A stretch of DNA of 22,581 nucleotides, taken from a virus. The notes beneath the pieces were generated by a model that saw only the letters and a program-made list of their open reading frames with translations, had not been told where the DNA came from and made no database searches. Shown piece by piece: positions 5,852 to 12,343 of the stretch. The DNA lies in IMG/VR virus record IMGVR_UViG_3300050821_005068, positions 1 to 22,581 of that record; one strand, written 5' to 3'. The stretch's first letter is position 1. Each line of letters opens with the position of its first letter. The position numbers were made by a program, and so were the translations under genes.

Positions 5852-8544
5852 TAGGTCAGATCCATCCGAACGAACTTCCAGCGCATGCCCTTGCGGTCCT
5901 CACCAGCGTGCACCAGCTTGAGGCCGCGACCGATACGATCGCGACACTCGCGCAGCCAGTATCCGACCTTCTTTGGGCTGTTCGGTTCGGGGCATCCGTT
6001 CTCGATGAGTGAGTTGGCTAGCTCACCATCCGGGTCAGCAAGTCCGTTGACCAGATGAACCACCTCACGAGCCCCGAACTCGCGATCAGCAAACTGTTCG
6101 TACAGCGTCTCAAATACGTTGCCCACGTGCTTCGTTTCATCGTCCGTCTCTTTCTGTGTGATCACCGGGTCCGCGAGCCCTAGCCAGATGAGCGGGTCGC
6201 GGCAGAACTTCGACCACTGCCCGAAGCTGGCCAGCGCCACGGGCGGCTTGAATATGACGTTGGCGGCATGAAATGCTTTTATGACGGTTAGTGCATCAAC
6301 CAGCATCTGCGCTCGCCGCTCCATGACGTACGGGCGCATCGTGCCCTCGGGGATCTTGAATGTGCGGCCTTTCAGGTTCTCCGTGTTCGCGTCCATCCGA
6401 ACCACAAGACTCCGTCGTGCCATATCACCCACAGGTGTAATGTTGTTGCCAGAACCCACGAGCACGACCTTGTTCGGGACACCCAGGGTCTCGCTCTCAC
6501 CCAGCTTGCGATCCTTCCACGTGGGACTTGTAATAAACGAACACAGCTCTGGCGAACGGACCTTACTCCCGTTGGGGATGTTGTCGAACCACAGACTTCG
6601 ATCACCAGCCAGGACGCTCGCGTAGAGCGATTTGCGTATTTCATCTCCGTCACTCACCCAGGTACGTATCGCGGGCTCGGAACCGTGAACGATTCGAGCG
6701 GCCATCTCCTGAAGCAGTCCTTTCCCTGTACCTGCGATCGGTGCGTCATAAAAATACATGGGGCACTGGTCAACGGCGAGACGAGACGCTTCCGCGAGAA
6801 TATGCGATAGAAAAGCGGACTCGCTGGCGGGTTCCTTCCAGGGAAACTCATCGAATACTCCACGAATCCGCTCGATAGCTTCTCGCGCACAATCCTGATC
6901 TGGGTTTGCGGGGATGTCGGGGTACTCGGTGCTAGGAACGTAAAGAACTCTTGTTCCAGAATCGTATCCGGGTTGGTCACAGATGCTCCCATCGGGCCGC
7001 ACAAACGGCGACCGTGCGATTGCGTCGAGCGGTCGGATGCGTGTCCAACCGCCCAGGTTCAAGAGTCCGTTCACGTACTTCTCGGCGATGTCGTCGTTCA
7101 CCCACTTGGTCTCTGACTTCATCCACTTCTGCACGATCGAGATCTCGCCGAAACGCTTGGCCATCCACTCCTTGGTGACCTTGATGAGCATGATCGCGTC
7201 GCTCTCGCGCCTGATCTTGGCCTCGGTGTGTGCCTGTGACCGTCGCGTGAGGTGCGGGCCCTGCACGTACACCTCGGGCACCATCAGCGCCTCCATCTGG
7301 TCGATGATGTTGCTGTAGTTGCCCTGGATCAGCTGGATGATCGGCTGGGTCGGTGCGTCGGGGACGACACGAACATCCTCGCTCGCGCCTGTTCCAGCCC
7401 CAGGGCCAGGGACAGGTTGTTCTTCGCCACCTTCAGCGCTTCCCGTCTCCACAACGGGGGTAAAGGCGGACACGTCTGCGACTCTAGCCAGTCCACGATC
7501 TCGCGCCATCTTGAAGATGTGCCGGTAGTCAGTACGAGGTGTTTGACGGAAGTGGTTGCCCCACCAGATCTCGGCCGCGCCTTCCTCGTACCCAACAGCT
7601 TTGCGGCTGAAATCTTTCCAGAGCGCTTCCGCTGGGCGCGTGGCTTGGATCGAGAGGAGCGCGTAGCCGACCTCGGACCATGTGTCATTGTCCGCTACCT
7701 TGTCCAGCAGAAAACGTAATGCTGATATGAGCTGGTCCCAGTCGGAGTCCGTGATGGTCGTTAGACAGGACCATGTGCTGGTATCTACCGAAGGTGACCC
7801 AGTCGCCGGGCTGGACGTAGGCGTCGGCGTCGTAGTTGCCTCCCCACCCTGTGCAATCTGGTTGGCCTTCTGTGATTCTGGTGTCGCATACGTCCGTGTC
7901 AACGTCGCCCAGATCTGGTTCAGCTGATCCATGCTGATCGTCGGCAGGGTTTGTGGCAGCCCTGGCTGCCACTGATAGCGCGCACCCGATGAGTGCGAGC
8001 CCGCCGCCACAAATTGCTGACCGTCGGCTAACAGCTCGATCGCTGGGCCCCTGGCCGTGTTGTCTAGCTTGATCTTTCGCTTTTTGCATGGTGTGTCCAT
8101 CCTGAAAGGGATAAGGAACTTGCGGCTAGGTCCGGTGCGACCACGATAGACCATCGGGCGCGTGTTACCCTCTGAGAATGCTGTATAGAGTAGGTCGCCG
8201 ATCTCGGGGCTCAGTGTTGGGTCGTCAACATCGACGTCCAGGGCGTACACGCCACTAATCGGGCCGGTGCGCACGCAGATGTTCAGGCGTGGGTCAGCGC
8301 TCCATATCTGCAGCTCATTGCTCAGGATCTCGCGCTTTTGCCACTCTACCAGTCCATGTGCCTCGCCCTGGCGATTGAATTGGCTTGGGATCTTGCCGAC
8401 CTTCCCCTCCAGAGCGCTCCCAGCAAGAACTCGCACATCTTCACCAGCCGGAACACAAGGTAGAAGGTTGCCACCGAGTCCCAGCACGAAATCAAAGTGA
8501 AACCACTCATCGGGCGTCGCCCCTCGTGTGTTGATATCTGTCAT
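5851..8544 (-). CDS. Bifunctional Prim-Pol primase and helicase
   Basis: An 897-residue replication protein. Residues 30-215 form a Prim-Pol domain, with acidic metal-binding residues in ALDVDVDDP at 101-109 and the later GSHSSGARYQW strand at 182-192. A Thr/Pro/Ser linker (225-260) leads to a primase C-terminal type 2 domain at 265-350 (DTWSEVGYALL...DYRHIFKMARDRG). After a second linker comes a helicase ATPase. It has Walker A APIAGTGKG at 601-609, Walker B RSLWFDNI at 649-656, a sensor-like VVLVGSGNN near 693-701 and a possible Arg finger RRSLVVR at 710-716. It would unwind DNA and lay primers at the fork. GGAG stands five bases before the ATG. It lies on the same arm as the putative origin and is coupled to the SLOG gene by ATGA. 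Confidence 0.9.
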   Translation of the reverse strand: MTDINTRGATPDEWFHFDFVLGLGGNLLPCVPAGEDVRVLAGSALEGKVGKIPSQFNRQGEAHGLVEWQKREILSNELQIWSADPRLNICVRTGPISGVYALDVDVDDPTLSPEIGDLLYTAFSEGNTRPMVYRGRTGPSRKFLIPFRMDTPCKKRKIKLDNTARGPAIELLADGQQFVAAGSHSSGARYQWQPGLPQTLPTISMDQLNQIWATLTRTYATPESQKANQIAQGGEATTTPTPTSSPATGSPSVDTSTWSCLTTITDSDWDQLISALRFLLDKVADNDTWSEVGYALLSIQATRPAEALWKDFSRKAVGYEEGAAEIWWGNHFRQTPRTDYRHIFKMARDRGLARVADVSAFTPVVETGSAEGGEEQPVPGPGAGTGASEDVRVVPDAPTQPIIQLIQGNYSNIIDQMEALMVPEVYVQGPHLTRRSQAHTEAKIRRESDAIMLIKVTKEWMAKRFGEISIVQKWMKSETKWVNDDIAEKYVNGLLNLGGWTRIRPLDAIARSPFVRPDGSICDQPGYDSGTRVLYVPSTEYPDIPANPDQDCAREAIERIRGVFDEFPWKEPASESAFLSHILAEASRLAVDQCPMYFYDAPIAGTGKGLLQEMAARIVHGSEPAIRTWVSDGDEIRKSLYASVLAGDRSLWFDNIPNGSKVRSPELCSFITSPTWKDRKLGESETLGVPNKVVLVGSGNNITPVGDMARRSLVVRMDANTENLKGRTFKIPEGTMRPYVMERRAQMLVDALTVIKAFHAANVIFKPPVALASFGQWSKFCRDPLIWLGLADPVITQKETDDETKHVGNVFETLYEQFADREFGAREVVHLVNGLADPDGELANSLIENGCPEPNSPKKVGYWLRECRDRIGRGLKLVHAGEDRKGMRWKFVRMDLT

Positions 8545-8909
8545 TTGATCTCCAATATGGGGATCCCAGCGGCACGCGCGCGGCGCACCATATCAGCTGT
8601 CCCTCGCCCACCAGGGAACGCGACGATCACATCGAGGTGTCGGTTGTCGTCCAACATCTCCTGATTGCGTATCGGGCCAGCTGCGTTGCCGTGCTTGGCC
8701 CAGTCGGCCGGGTGGCGCTTGATCAGCTTGATCTTGCGCGACTCGGCCCACTGGTCAGCGAGCCTGTCAGCTCCCGCCGCGCACCCGTGCACGAGCTTGC
8801 GCACGCCGTACAGCGTCAGCAGCTCATCGAGCGTGCGTGACAGCTTCTCGATGTCATTGAAGTCGCGCCCGCCACAGACGAGCACGGCCAATGGTTCGCG
8901 GTCTGTCAC
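8541..8909 (-). CDS. YspA-type SLOG family protein (DUF2493)
   Basis: A 122-residue Rossmann-like SLOG protein. Signatures are VLVCGGRDF at residues 9-17, VHGCAAGADRLADQWA at 40-55 and VAFPGGRGTADMVRRA at 96-111, the three conserved loops of the YspA/DUF2493 group. SLOG domains bind nucleotides or nucleotide-derived ligands and often sit in stress or defence-related loci; an enzymatic role here is not established. The GTG start was chosen because it overlaps the upstream stop as GTGA. The longer open frame to 9020 is Arg-rich shadow. It is coupled to the primase-helicase, which suggests a nucleotide-sensing or metabolic accessory role. Confidence 0.85.
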   Translation of the reverse strand: MTDREPLAVLVCGGRDFNDIEKLSRTLDELLTLYGVRKLVHGCAAGADRLADQWAESRKIKLIKRHPADWAKHGNAAGPIRNQEMLDDNRHLDVIVAFPGGRGTADMVRRARAAGIPILEIK

Positions 8910-9148
8910 AGGCCGTGCTTTGCTTTGAACTCGGCGCAGAGTCTCGCGCGCTCGGTGCGTGCGTCCTGCACCGCTGCGGTCTTGATGTATTTCTCTATGG
9001 TGGCGGGCTGGAACGTGCACCCCAGCAGGAACTGCTCGAACGCGGCGAGCACGTCCTCGATGAACGGGTCTTGCGTGTCATCGAACTCGGCGGCGATGTG
9101 CACGCCGCCCTGGATCTCATTCTTGTAAACGAACGTGTAGGTGCCCAT
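8906..9148 (-). CDS. Hypothetical protein, 80 aa
   Basis: Starts at ATG with AGAGAGGA upstream, in a TAATG junction with the preceding membrane gene; a longer frame to 9226 is shadow. The N-terminal half is beta-rich (GTYTFVYKNEIQGGVHIAAEFDD). A helical part with DPFIEDVLAAFEQFLLGCTF follows, a pattern seen in small phage proteins without known role, and then a basic C-terminal helix. Two cysteines are present. No function is recognised. Confidence 0.7.
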   Translation of the reverse strand: MGTYTFVYKNEIQGGVHIAAEFDDTQDPFIEDVLAAFEQFLLGCTFQPATIEKYIKTAAVQDARTERARLCAEFKAKHGL

Positions 9149-9297
9149 TACTTGTCCTCTCTGACGAGCGAGTAGATCACGCTCAGGCTGATCGAGATGA
9201 CCATGCCCAGCACGTCGTGTTGCCACGTGAAGTAGTATCCGGCAATACCAGCGCCCACGCCGAGTATGCTGAGCGCGACCTTCTGTGTGCTGTTCAT
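9148..9297 (-). CDS. Two-segment membrane mini-protein, 49 aa
   Basis: The short product has two hydrophobic segments, about residues 8-24 (ALSILGVGAGIAGYYFT) and 29-44 (VLGMVISISLSVIYSL), separated by a polar WQHD turn and ending in REDK. It should span the inner membrane as a hairpin with both ends on the cytoplasmic side. The ATG overlaps the upstream stop as ATGA and AAGG lies eight bases before it. The size and shape would fit a holin-like or membrane-modifying early protein, but no lysis genes are nearby. Confidence 0.65.
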   Translation of the reverse strand: MNSTQKVALSILGVGAGIAGYYFTWQHDVLGMVISISLSVIYSLVREDK

Positions 9298-9467
9298 CGG
9301 CGTGCCTTCATGTGTGTTGCCAGACCATGGTCCCAGCGGCCCCAGGTGCAGCGTGCACAGGGGCAACCCGGGCGCACGATCTGAGGTGGGAGCTTACCGA
9401 AGCCGACCTCCCAGGGCATCACAGCGATCCAGGGGCGCTTCCCGCCGTCGATGGGTATGGTGATCAC
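9294..9467 (-). CDS. Cys-motif mini-protein, 57 aa
   Basis: A small gene starting at a GTG that overlaps the previous stop as GTGA. The much longer open frame to 9698 is Arg-rich shadow. The product begins MITIPIDGGKRPWIAVMPWEVGFGKLPP and then has CPCARC at residues 35-40 followed by a basic tail with a single His region. Three cysteines in six residues plus nearby His could hold zinc. It lies next to the Acb2/Tad1-like gene in a chain of coupled mini-genes. Function unknown. Confidence 0.6.
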   Translation of the reverse strand: MITIPIDGGKRPWIAVMPWEVGFGKLPPQIVRPGCPCARCTWGRWDHGLATHMKARR

Positions 9468-9667
9468 GTGTACGCCTTCACGGCCCACATCACGGCCTGT
9501 TCGAGGTTGGTCATCGCGAGCGCGATCATGCGCGCCTGGGCATGGTCGTGTGCACCGTTGACGTTGCGGATGAGCAGCTCCAGCCCCAGGGCGCTGTCCT
9601 TGATCTGCTCGACGTGCTCTTTCTCGGCAGCTGACAGCTCGCGGTACTGTTTGCGGAATGTGCTCAT
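9464..9667 (-). CDS. Acb2/Tad1-like hairpin protein (candidate cyclic-nucleotide sponge)
   Basis: A 67-residue all-helical protein. Its pattern YRELSAAEKEHVEQIK (residues 8-23) followed by a second helix ending TNLEQAVMWAVKAYT matches the Acb2/Tad1 hairpin family (DUF7681) as I know it. In Acb2 the residues reported as critical for ligand binding are a Tyr and a Lys 15 positions apart. Here Tyr8 and Lys23 have exactly that spacing. Acb2 proteins bind CBASS cyclic oligonucleotides and Tad1 proteins bind Thoeris signals, which blunts host defence. The start is an ATG coupled to the upstream gene by ATGA. The family assignment is from memory of motifs and the ligand is unknown. A non-immune member of the family is possible. 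Confidence 0.65.
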   Translation of the reverse strand: MSTFRKQYRELSAAEKEHVEQIKDSALGLELLIRNVNGAHDHAQARMIALAMTNLEQAVMWAVKAYT

Positions 9668-9888
9668 GTCTCGTAGCTCCCGAACTGGCCCCTGGCAAAC
9701 ATTGTTGGGTATGCGACGTTGGCCTCGTCGGCCACTGTCACGTGGTCGTGCCCCACCAGGGCCTGCCACAGCTCGGTGTACAGCTGGAACCCTGTGAGCC
9801 CGTAGGTGCCCCCGACCAGCTTGAGGGTGCCCAGCGCCTCGTCGCGTGTCAGCTCAAGTACGATCTCGATCTTGGGTGTCTTGGTCAT
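9664..9888 (-). CDS. Hypothetical protein, 74 aa
   Basis: A soluble protein with GGAG before its ATG. It begins TKTPKIEIVLELTRDEALGTLKLVGGTYGLTGFQLYTELWQAL, a beta strand leading into helices, which resembles small alpha/beta phage proteins with an LTxDEA motif. It lies immediately upstream of the Acb2/Tad1-like gene in the transcript and is coupled to it by ATGA, so the two are made together. No function is recognised. Confidence 0.7.
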   Translation of the reverse strand: MTKTPKIEIVLELTRDEALGTLKLVGGTYGLTGFQLYTELWQALVGHDHVTVADEANVAYPTMFARGQFGSYET

Positions 9889-10109
9889 TGTGCGTGCTCC
9901 GATTGGTCATGCCATGTGATTAGTGCGTCGCGGCGTATGCATGCCTTGTGGCCGCCGCTCTCCAGCACGAGCACCCCGCCCTTGTGGTCGCATTGGATCT
10001 CTTCCAGTCGTGTGTCGTGCGTGCTGCGCTCAGCGATCAGGCCCACGCTCAAGAAGATCACGAGCGCGCTCGCGCAGACGGCCCAGGTGATTGCGCTCTC
10101 TTCGCTCAT
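9885..10109 (-). CDS. Membrane protein with short soluble tail, 74 aa
   Basis: Residues 8-27 (TWAVCASALVIFLSVGLIA) form one transmembrane segment after a short acidic N-terminus. About 47 polar residues follow, including two cysteines and DHKGGVLVLESGGHKACIRR, which looks beta-rich. The N-terminus is probably outside and the tail cytoplasmic by the positive-inside rule, but charges are balanced and this is uncertain. It is coupled at both ends by four-base overlaps. Function unknown. Confidence 0.65.
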   Translation of the reverse strand: MSEESAITWAVCASALVIFLSVGLIAERSTHDTRLEEIQCDHKGGVLVLESGGHKACIRRDALITWHDQSEHAQ

Positions 10110-10354
10110 CGCGAGGGCTCATCGAAACGGACGTGCGCGACCCACGTACCGGACAGGGCGTCGAGCTTGCCGCTAATCTCTTCGAGCAGCTCGATCTTGC
10201 GGCTCTCTGGGTCCGGTGCGGATCGCTGGCGTGTGTCTGCCGCGTCCTCCAGCTCGATGATGCGGTTGATGGCCTTGCAGAGCGCGTTCTTGAGATTGAA
10301 CACGCTCTCGCTCTGGTTGTAGGCGTTGGTCAGCTCGTCCAGTAGTCGGCTCAT
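10106..10354 (-). CDS. First leftward gene: coiled-coil-like protein, 82 aa
   Basis: The start is the ATG of MSRLLDELTNAYN, with GAGGTGAG close before it; a longer frame to 10390 lacks this. The protein is almost entirely helical with regular hydrophobic spacing (FNLKNALCKAINRIIELEDAA, then IELLEEISGKLDAL), separated by a Pro/Arg-rich joint. It may form a short coiled coil. As the gene nearest the noncoding origin-like region it should be the first translated from any leftward early transcript. No family is recognised. Confidence 0.7.
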   Translation of the reverse strand: MSRLLDELTNAYNQSESVFNLKNALCKAINRIIELEDAADTRQRSAPDPESRKIELLEEISGKLDALSGTWVAHVRFDEPSR

Positions 10355-10394
10355 GCGCTCACCTCGCGATGATGTGTGGGGCTCCCTCACCCTG

Positions 10395-10424
10395 AGTGTG
10401 GCCCCGTGTTTTGCGATCCGTCAA
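10395..10424 (-). promoter_or_regulatory. Weak candidate leftward promoter
   Basis: On the minus strand TTGACG (10424-10419) is followed after 18 bases by CACACT (10400-10395). The -35 box is good and the -10 box matches the consensus at only three positions. It would give a leader of about 34 bases to the ATG at 10354. A leftward promoter must lie somewhere upstream of this arm, but this one is only a candidate. Confidence 0.3.
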
Positions 10425-10474
10425 GCCCGGCCAGGGCGTTGAGATGATGGACATCCACCCCAGCCCTCCAGGGG

Positions 10475-10540
10475 TATAAATATACGTATGTACTGTATAT
10501 ACGTACATGTGTTGTGTATAACCTGTGGATAACTATTTAC
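10475..10540. other. AT-rich block, probable DNA unwinding element
   Basis: Only 19 of these 66 bases are G or C, in sharp contrast with the GC-rich surroundings. The block contains TATACGTA twice, 17 bases apart (10481 and 10498), and the palindrome GTATATAC at 10495-10502. Such a stretch next to DnaA boxes is typical of a duplex unwinding element, and it could also contain -10 promoter elements. Confidence 0.6.
10513..10532 (-). promoter_or_regulatory. Two tandem DnaA boxes
   Basis: On the minus strand TTATCCACA (10532-10524) and TTATACACA (10521-10513) both fit the TTATNCACA consensus perfectly. They have the same orientation and their starts are 11 bases apart, one helical turn. They lie at the edge of the AT-rich block. 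This is the arrangement used by host DnaA to open origins. Confidence 0.75.
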
Positions 10541-10592
10541 CCCCGCGTAGTGCTACTTGATGTCCATCATCTCAACGGATTCGCCTCCTACA

Positions 10593-10900
10593 CCCCAGGG
10601 TTGATGTCCACATGTCCACGCCTAGGCAGCCTGCCCACTCGTACCCCAGGGCATCCGACCCCGGAGCGCCCCGCGCTAGTGTGCACTCACCAATAGCTCG
10701 CGCCTGCCTCTCGCTCCCTGGGGCTCTGACAGTCGCGCCCCCGTCTGTCAGCTCTAACCCCTTGATTTGCCAGGGCAGAAGGCATACCCCCGAACCCCAG
10801 GGCCCAGCCAGGAAACGCAAAACCCCAGGGCGAGCCGCCGTTGCGGTGACCCCGCGATCGTCGCGCCGCCGGAAAATCTCGTTACAAACTTTCCCTGGGG
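10593..10900. repeat. Six CCCCAGGG motifs in 308 bases
   Basis: CCCCAGGG is found at 10593, 10644, 10795 and 10823 on the plus strand. Its reverse complement CCCTGGGG is found at 10716 and 10893. Two of these directly or closely precede the GATGTCCA direct repeats. The motif also appears now and then inside genes elsewhere in the window, so part of the enrichment may be compositional. Confidence 0.5.
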
Positions 10901-10921
10901 AGTGGGGGTTGATGTCCACAT
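10598..10921 (+). repeat. 16-bp direct repeats carrying the GATGTCCA core
   Basis: GGGTTGATGTCCACAT occurs identically at 10598-10613 and 10906-10921. The same GATGTCCA core is in both arms of the 19-bp inverted repeat (right arm on the plus strand at 10559, left arm on the minus strand at 10455-10448), so there are four copies in 490 bases. They look like iterons or operator sites for a phage initiator or regulator. Confidence 0.7.
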
Positions 10922-11000
10922 CTCCGCACCCCACCACATAGGCCGGTCGAGACACACATACATAGGTGGAGGGGACATTGTCACATCCCCGGAGATTCCG

Positions 11001-11348
11001 ATGACCGTGTTCCCACCCGTCAAGGCCCTGGCCGATGCCCAGGCCGCGAACCTAGAGGCCACGGCCGCGATCGAGCGCGCCGCGCTCCTACCCAAGGCCC
11101 CGTTCCTCACGACCGCGCCCCACCCGCGCAAGATCCCGCTCCCCCTGGGCGGCGACGCGCTCATGTACACCCGCGAGAACCTGACCCAGCTCTACCGATG
11201 CTCGCACGGAGAGCTGGGCCGTCTGCTCGCACGGAAGATGGCACCGCTCCCGATCCGGATCGATCAGCAGATCCTCTGGTACGTTGACGAGACCCTGGCC
11301 ATGCAGGCACAGGTCCAGCGCACCATCGAGCGGTGGAGGAAGCGATGA
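11001..11348 (+). CDS. Excisionase/AlpA-like HTH DNA-binding protein
   Basis: First gene of the rightward arm; 115 residues, started at the ATG with GGAG six bases before it. The N-terminal 50 residues are Ala/Pro-rich and probably flexible. Residues 55-98 (MYTRENLTQLYRCSHGELGRLL, then APLPIRIDQQILWYVDE) follow the pattern of the small winged helix-turn-helix domains of excisionase and AlpA-like regulators: a helix, a recognition helix, then a strand with Pro, Arg, Ile and Trp. Position next to the repeats makes it a candidate to bind them, as initiator accessory or transcription regulator. This role is inferred. Confidence 0.6.
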   Translation: MTVFPPVKALADAQAANLEATAAIERAALLPKAPFLTTAPHPRKIPLPLGGDALMYTRENLTQLYRCSHGELGRLLARKMAPLPIRIDQQILWYVDETLAMQAQVQRTIERWRKR

Positions 11349-11656
11349 TGAAGATCCCGCGCAAGCCCTTCCCGCCCGGCGCTGTCCGCGAGTGCCAGCA
11401 GTTCAGCATCGACCCACCGGACGTGTACCGCTGGGACTTCGCGTGGCGCGACCCCGCGAGCGGCAAGGTCTGGCAGTACAGCACGCAGGCCATGGTCATG
11501 CCCGGCATGTCCGAGGCCGACTTCGCTGAGCAAGTCCGCGCGCCGGCCATCGCCTGCCTTGAGCGTCAGGTGCACCGCAAGTGCGGGATGGACTACGCCA
11601 TGAAGAATCAATACCCGCTCGAACTGCCGCGCAACGTCCCTGGGAGATTCGTTTGA
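11345..11656 (+). CDS. Hypothetical protein, 103 aa
   Basis: Starts at the ATG overlapping the previous stop as ATGA, with GGAGGA five bases upstream. An adjacent second ATG at 11348 is equally possible. The product begins MMKIPRKPFPPG. It has a beta-rich section with YRWDFAWRDPASGKVWQYST and a later cysteine-containing helix (APAIACLERQVHRKCGMDY). It is soluble and mildly basic. No family is recognised. Confidence 0.7.
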   Translation: MMKIPRKPFPPGAVRECQQFSIDPPDVYRWDFAWRDPASGKVWQYSTQAMVMPGMSEADFAEQVRAPAIACLERQVHRKCGMDYAMKNQYPLELPRNVPGRFV

Positions 11657-11898
11657 CGAGATGGAAGATCGACAGCACCTCGCTCGATGAGCGTGAGCAC
11701 GACTACACGGCCGGGTTCACCTGCCACAACATGGACACGGGCACCGAGATCAAGTTCACCATGACCCAGGGCAAGGGCAAGGACGGCCCCGTCACCGACA
11801 TCATCGGCGGGCTCCGCGCGCTCGCGCAGCTGTTCGTGAAGGCCGCGACGAGCGACAGGCCGGACATGCCCGACGAGAACACGGTGAAACTCAATTGA
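11653..11898 (+). CDS. Hypothetical protein with TTG start, 81 aa
   Basis: The start chosen is a TTG that overlaps the previous stop (TTGA) and has GGGAG six bases upstream. The longer frame from 11581 overlaps the neighbour heavily and is Arg-rich. The protein begins MTRWKIDSTSLDEREHDYTAGF, with probable beta strands through EIKFTMTQGKGK, then a helix (GGLRALAQLFVKAAT) and an acidic tail. No cysteine cluster or membrane segment. Function unknown. Confidence 0.65.
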   Translation: MTRWKIDSTSLDEREHDYTAGFTCHNMDTGTEIKFTMTQGKGKDGPVTDIIGGLRALAQLFVKAATSDRPDMPDENTVKLN

Positions 11899-11993
11899 GC
11901 CCGATCTTTCACTGGACCGCGATCCATTTCACCCTCGGCATGATCGCCGGGGCCGCGTTCACCGTGTTCGGTTACTGGTGGACCGGGCGATGA
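11895..11993 (+). CDS. 32-aa membrane mini-protein
   Basis: A tiny frame beginning at TTG, overlapping the previous stop as TTGA and the next start as ATGA. The product (MSPIFHWTAIHFTLGMIAGAAFTVFGYWWTGR) is a single aromatic-rich hydrophobic helix with a basic end. No good ribosome-binding site is seen, so it would depend on coupling. It fills the gap exactly, which supports it being real, but its size limits confidence. Confidence 0.5.
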   Translation: MSPIFHWTAIHFTLGMIAGAAFTVFGYWWTGR

Positions 11994-12343
11994 CGAGCGC
12001 CGGTCAGTGGGTGGCCATAGCCACCGCGCAGCTGCTCGGTCTGGTGGTTCTAGTACCCTTCTGCCTGCTGCAGGCCTGGGAGCCGTGCGAGAGCACGGAC
12101 AACCCGTACGGCCGCAAGCCGCGCACAATTTCTCGGTGGAGCTGGGCTCCACTCAACGCCATCTACGGTAACCCCGAAGACGGCGTCTCCGGTGGTGAGG
12201 CACTGATATGGAACTCCACAGGCACCGCTCGCGTGCCTTACATGCCAGGGGCCTGGGCCCCGTGGCGTGCCTACTGCTGGTCCGCGGGACGTAACCGCGC
12301 CGACCAGCTCACTCACTACACCTTCGGGGACAGACACCAATGA
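11990..12343 (+). CDS. Membrane-associated phage protein, 117 aa (DUF7338-like)
   Basis: The start is the ATG of MTSAGQWVAIA, coupled to the previous gene. Residues 6-30 are one hydrophobic segment (VAIATAQLLGLVVLVPFCLL). The rest is soluble and rich in aromatics and Asn/Arg, with NPYGRKPRTISRWSWAPLNAIYGNPEDG and, near the end, RAYCWSAGRNRADQL. The WxWAP...GNPEDG and RNxADQL patterns resemble the DUF7338 group of phage proteins, an assignment from memory. The function of the group is unknown. Confidence 0.65.
   Translation: MTSAGQWVAIATAQLLGLVVLVPFCLLQAWEPCESTDNPYGRKPRTISRWSWAPLNAIYGNPEDGVSGGEALIWNSTGTARVPYMPGAWAPWRAYCWSAGRNRADQLTHYTFGDRHQ

Larger units (their letters stand above)
10437..10577. 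repeat. Perfect 19-bp inverted repeat flanking the AT-rich block
   Basis: The left arm at 10437-10455 reads CGTTGAGATGATGGACATC. The right arm at 10559-10577 is its exact reverse complement. The 103 bases between them hold the AT-rich block and both DnaA boxes. The arms contain the GATGTCCA core found twice more further right, so they may be paired binding sites. A cruciform extrusion site is an alternative. Confidence 0.8.
10355..11000. other. Noncoding origin and divergent control region
   Basis: This 646-base stretch separates the leftward and rightward arms and holds no convincing gene. Open frames within it are Pro/Arg-rich and lack ribosome-binding sites. It contains a 19-bp inverted repeat, an AT-rich block, two DnaA boxes, four GATGTCCA repeats and six CCCCAGGG motifs, all listed separately. 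Together these suggest a replication origin combined with regulatory sites. No clear rightward promoter was found. Confidence 0.65.

Noticed and set aside
10475-10480. TATAAA in the AT-rich block as a rightward -10 box
   Set aside because: No acceptable -35 box lies at 16-18 bases upstream, and the sequence is explained by the unwinding element.
10612-10941. Open frame of 109 codons on the plus strand in the noncoding region
   Set aside because: It is Pro/Arg/Ser-rich, has no ribosome-binding site and runs through the repeat elements; it looks like GC-rich chance coding.
10971-10990. GGGGA/TCCCC hairpin just before the first rightward gene
   Set aside because: A stem of five pairs with a ten-base loop is too weak to call a terminator or control element.
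10767-11000. Upstream extension of the HTH gene to an earlier ATG
   Set aside because: The extra residues are Pro/Arg-rich, cover a GATGTCCA repeat and two CCCCAGGG motifs, and lack a ribosome-binding site, while the ATG at 11001 has a good one.
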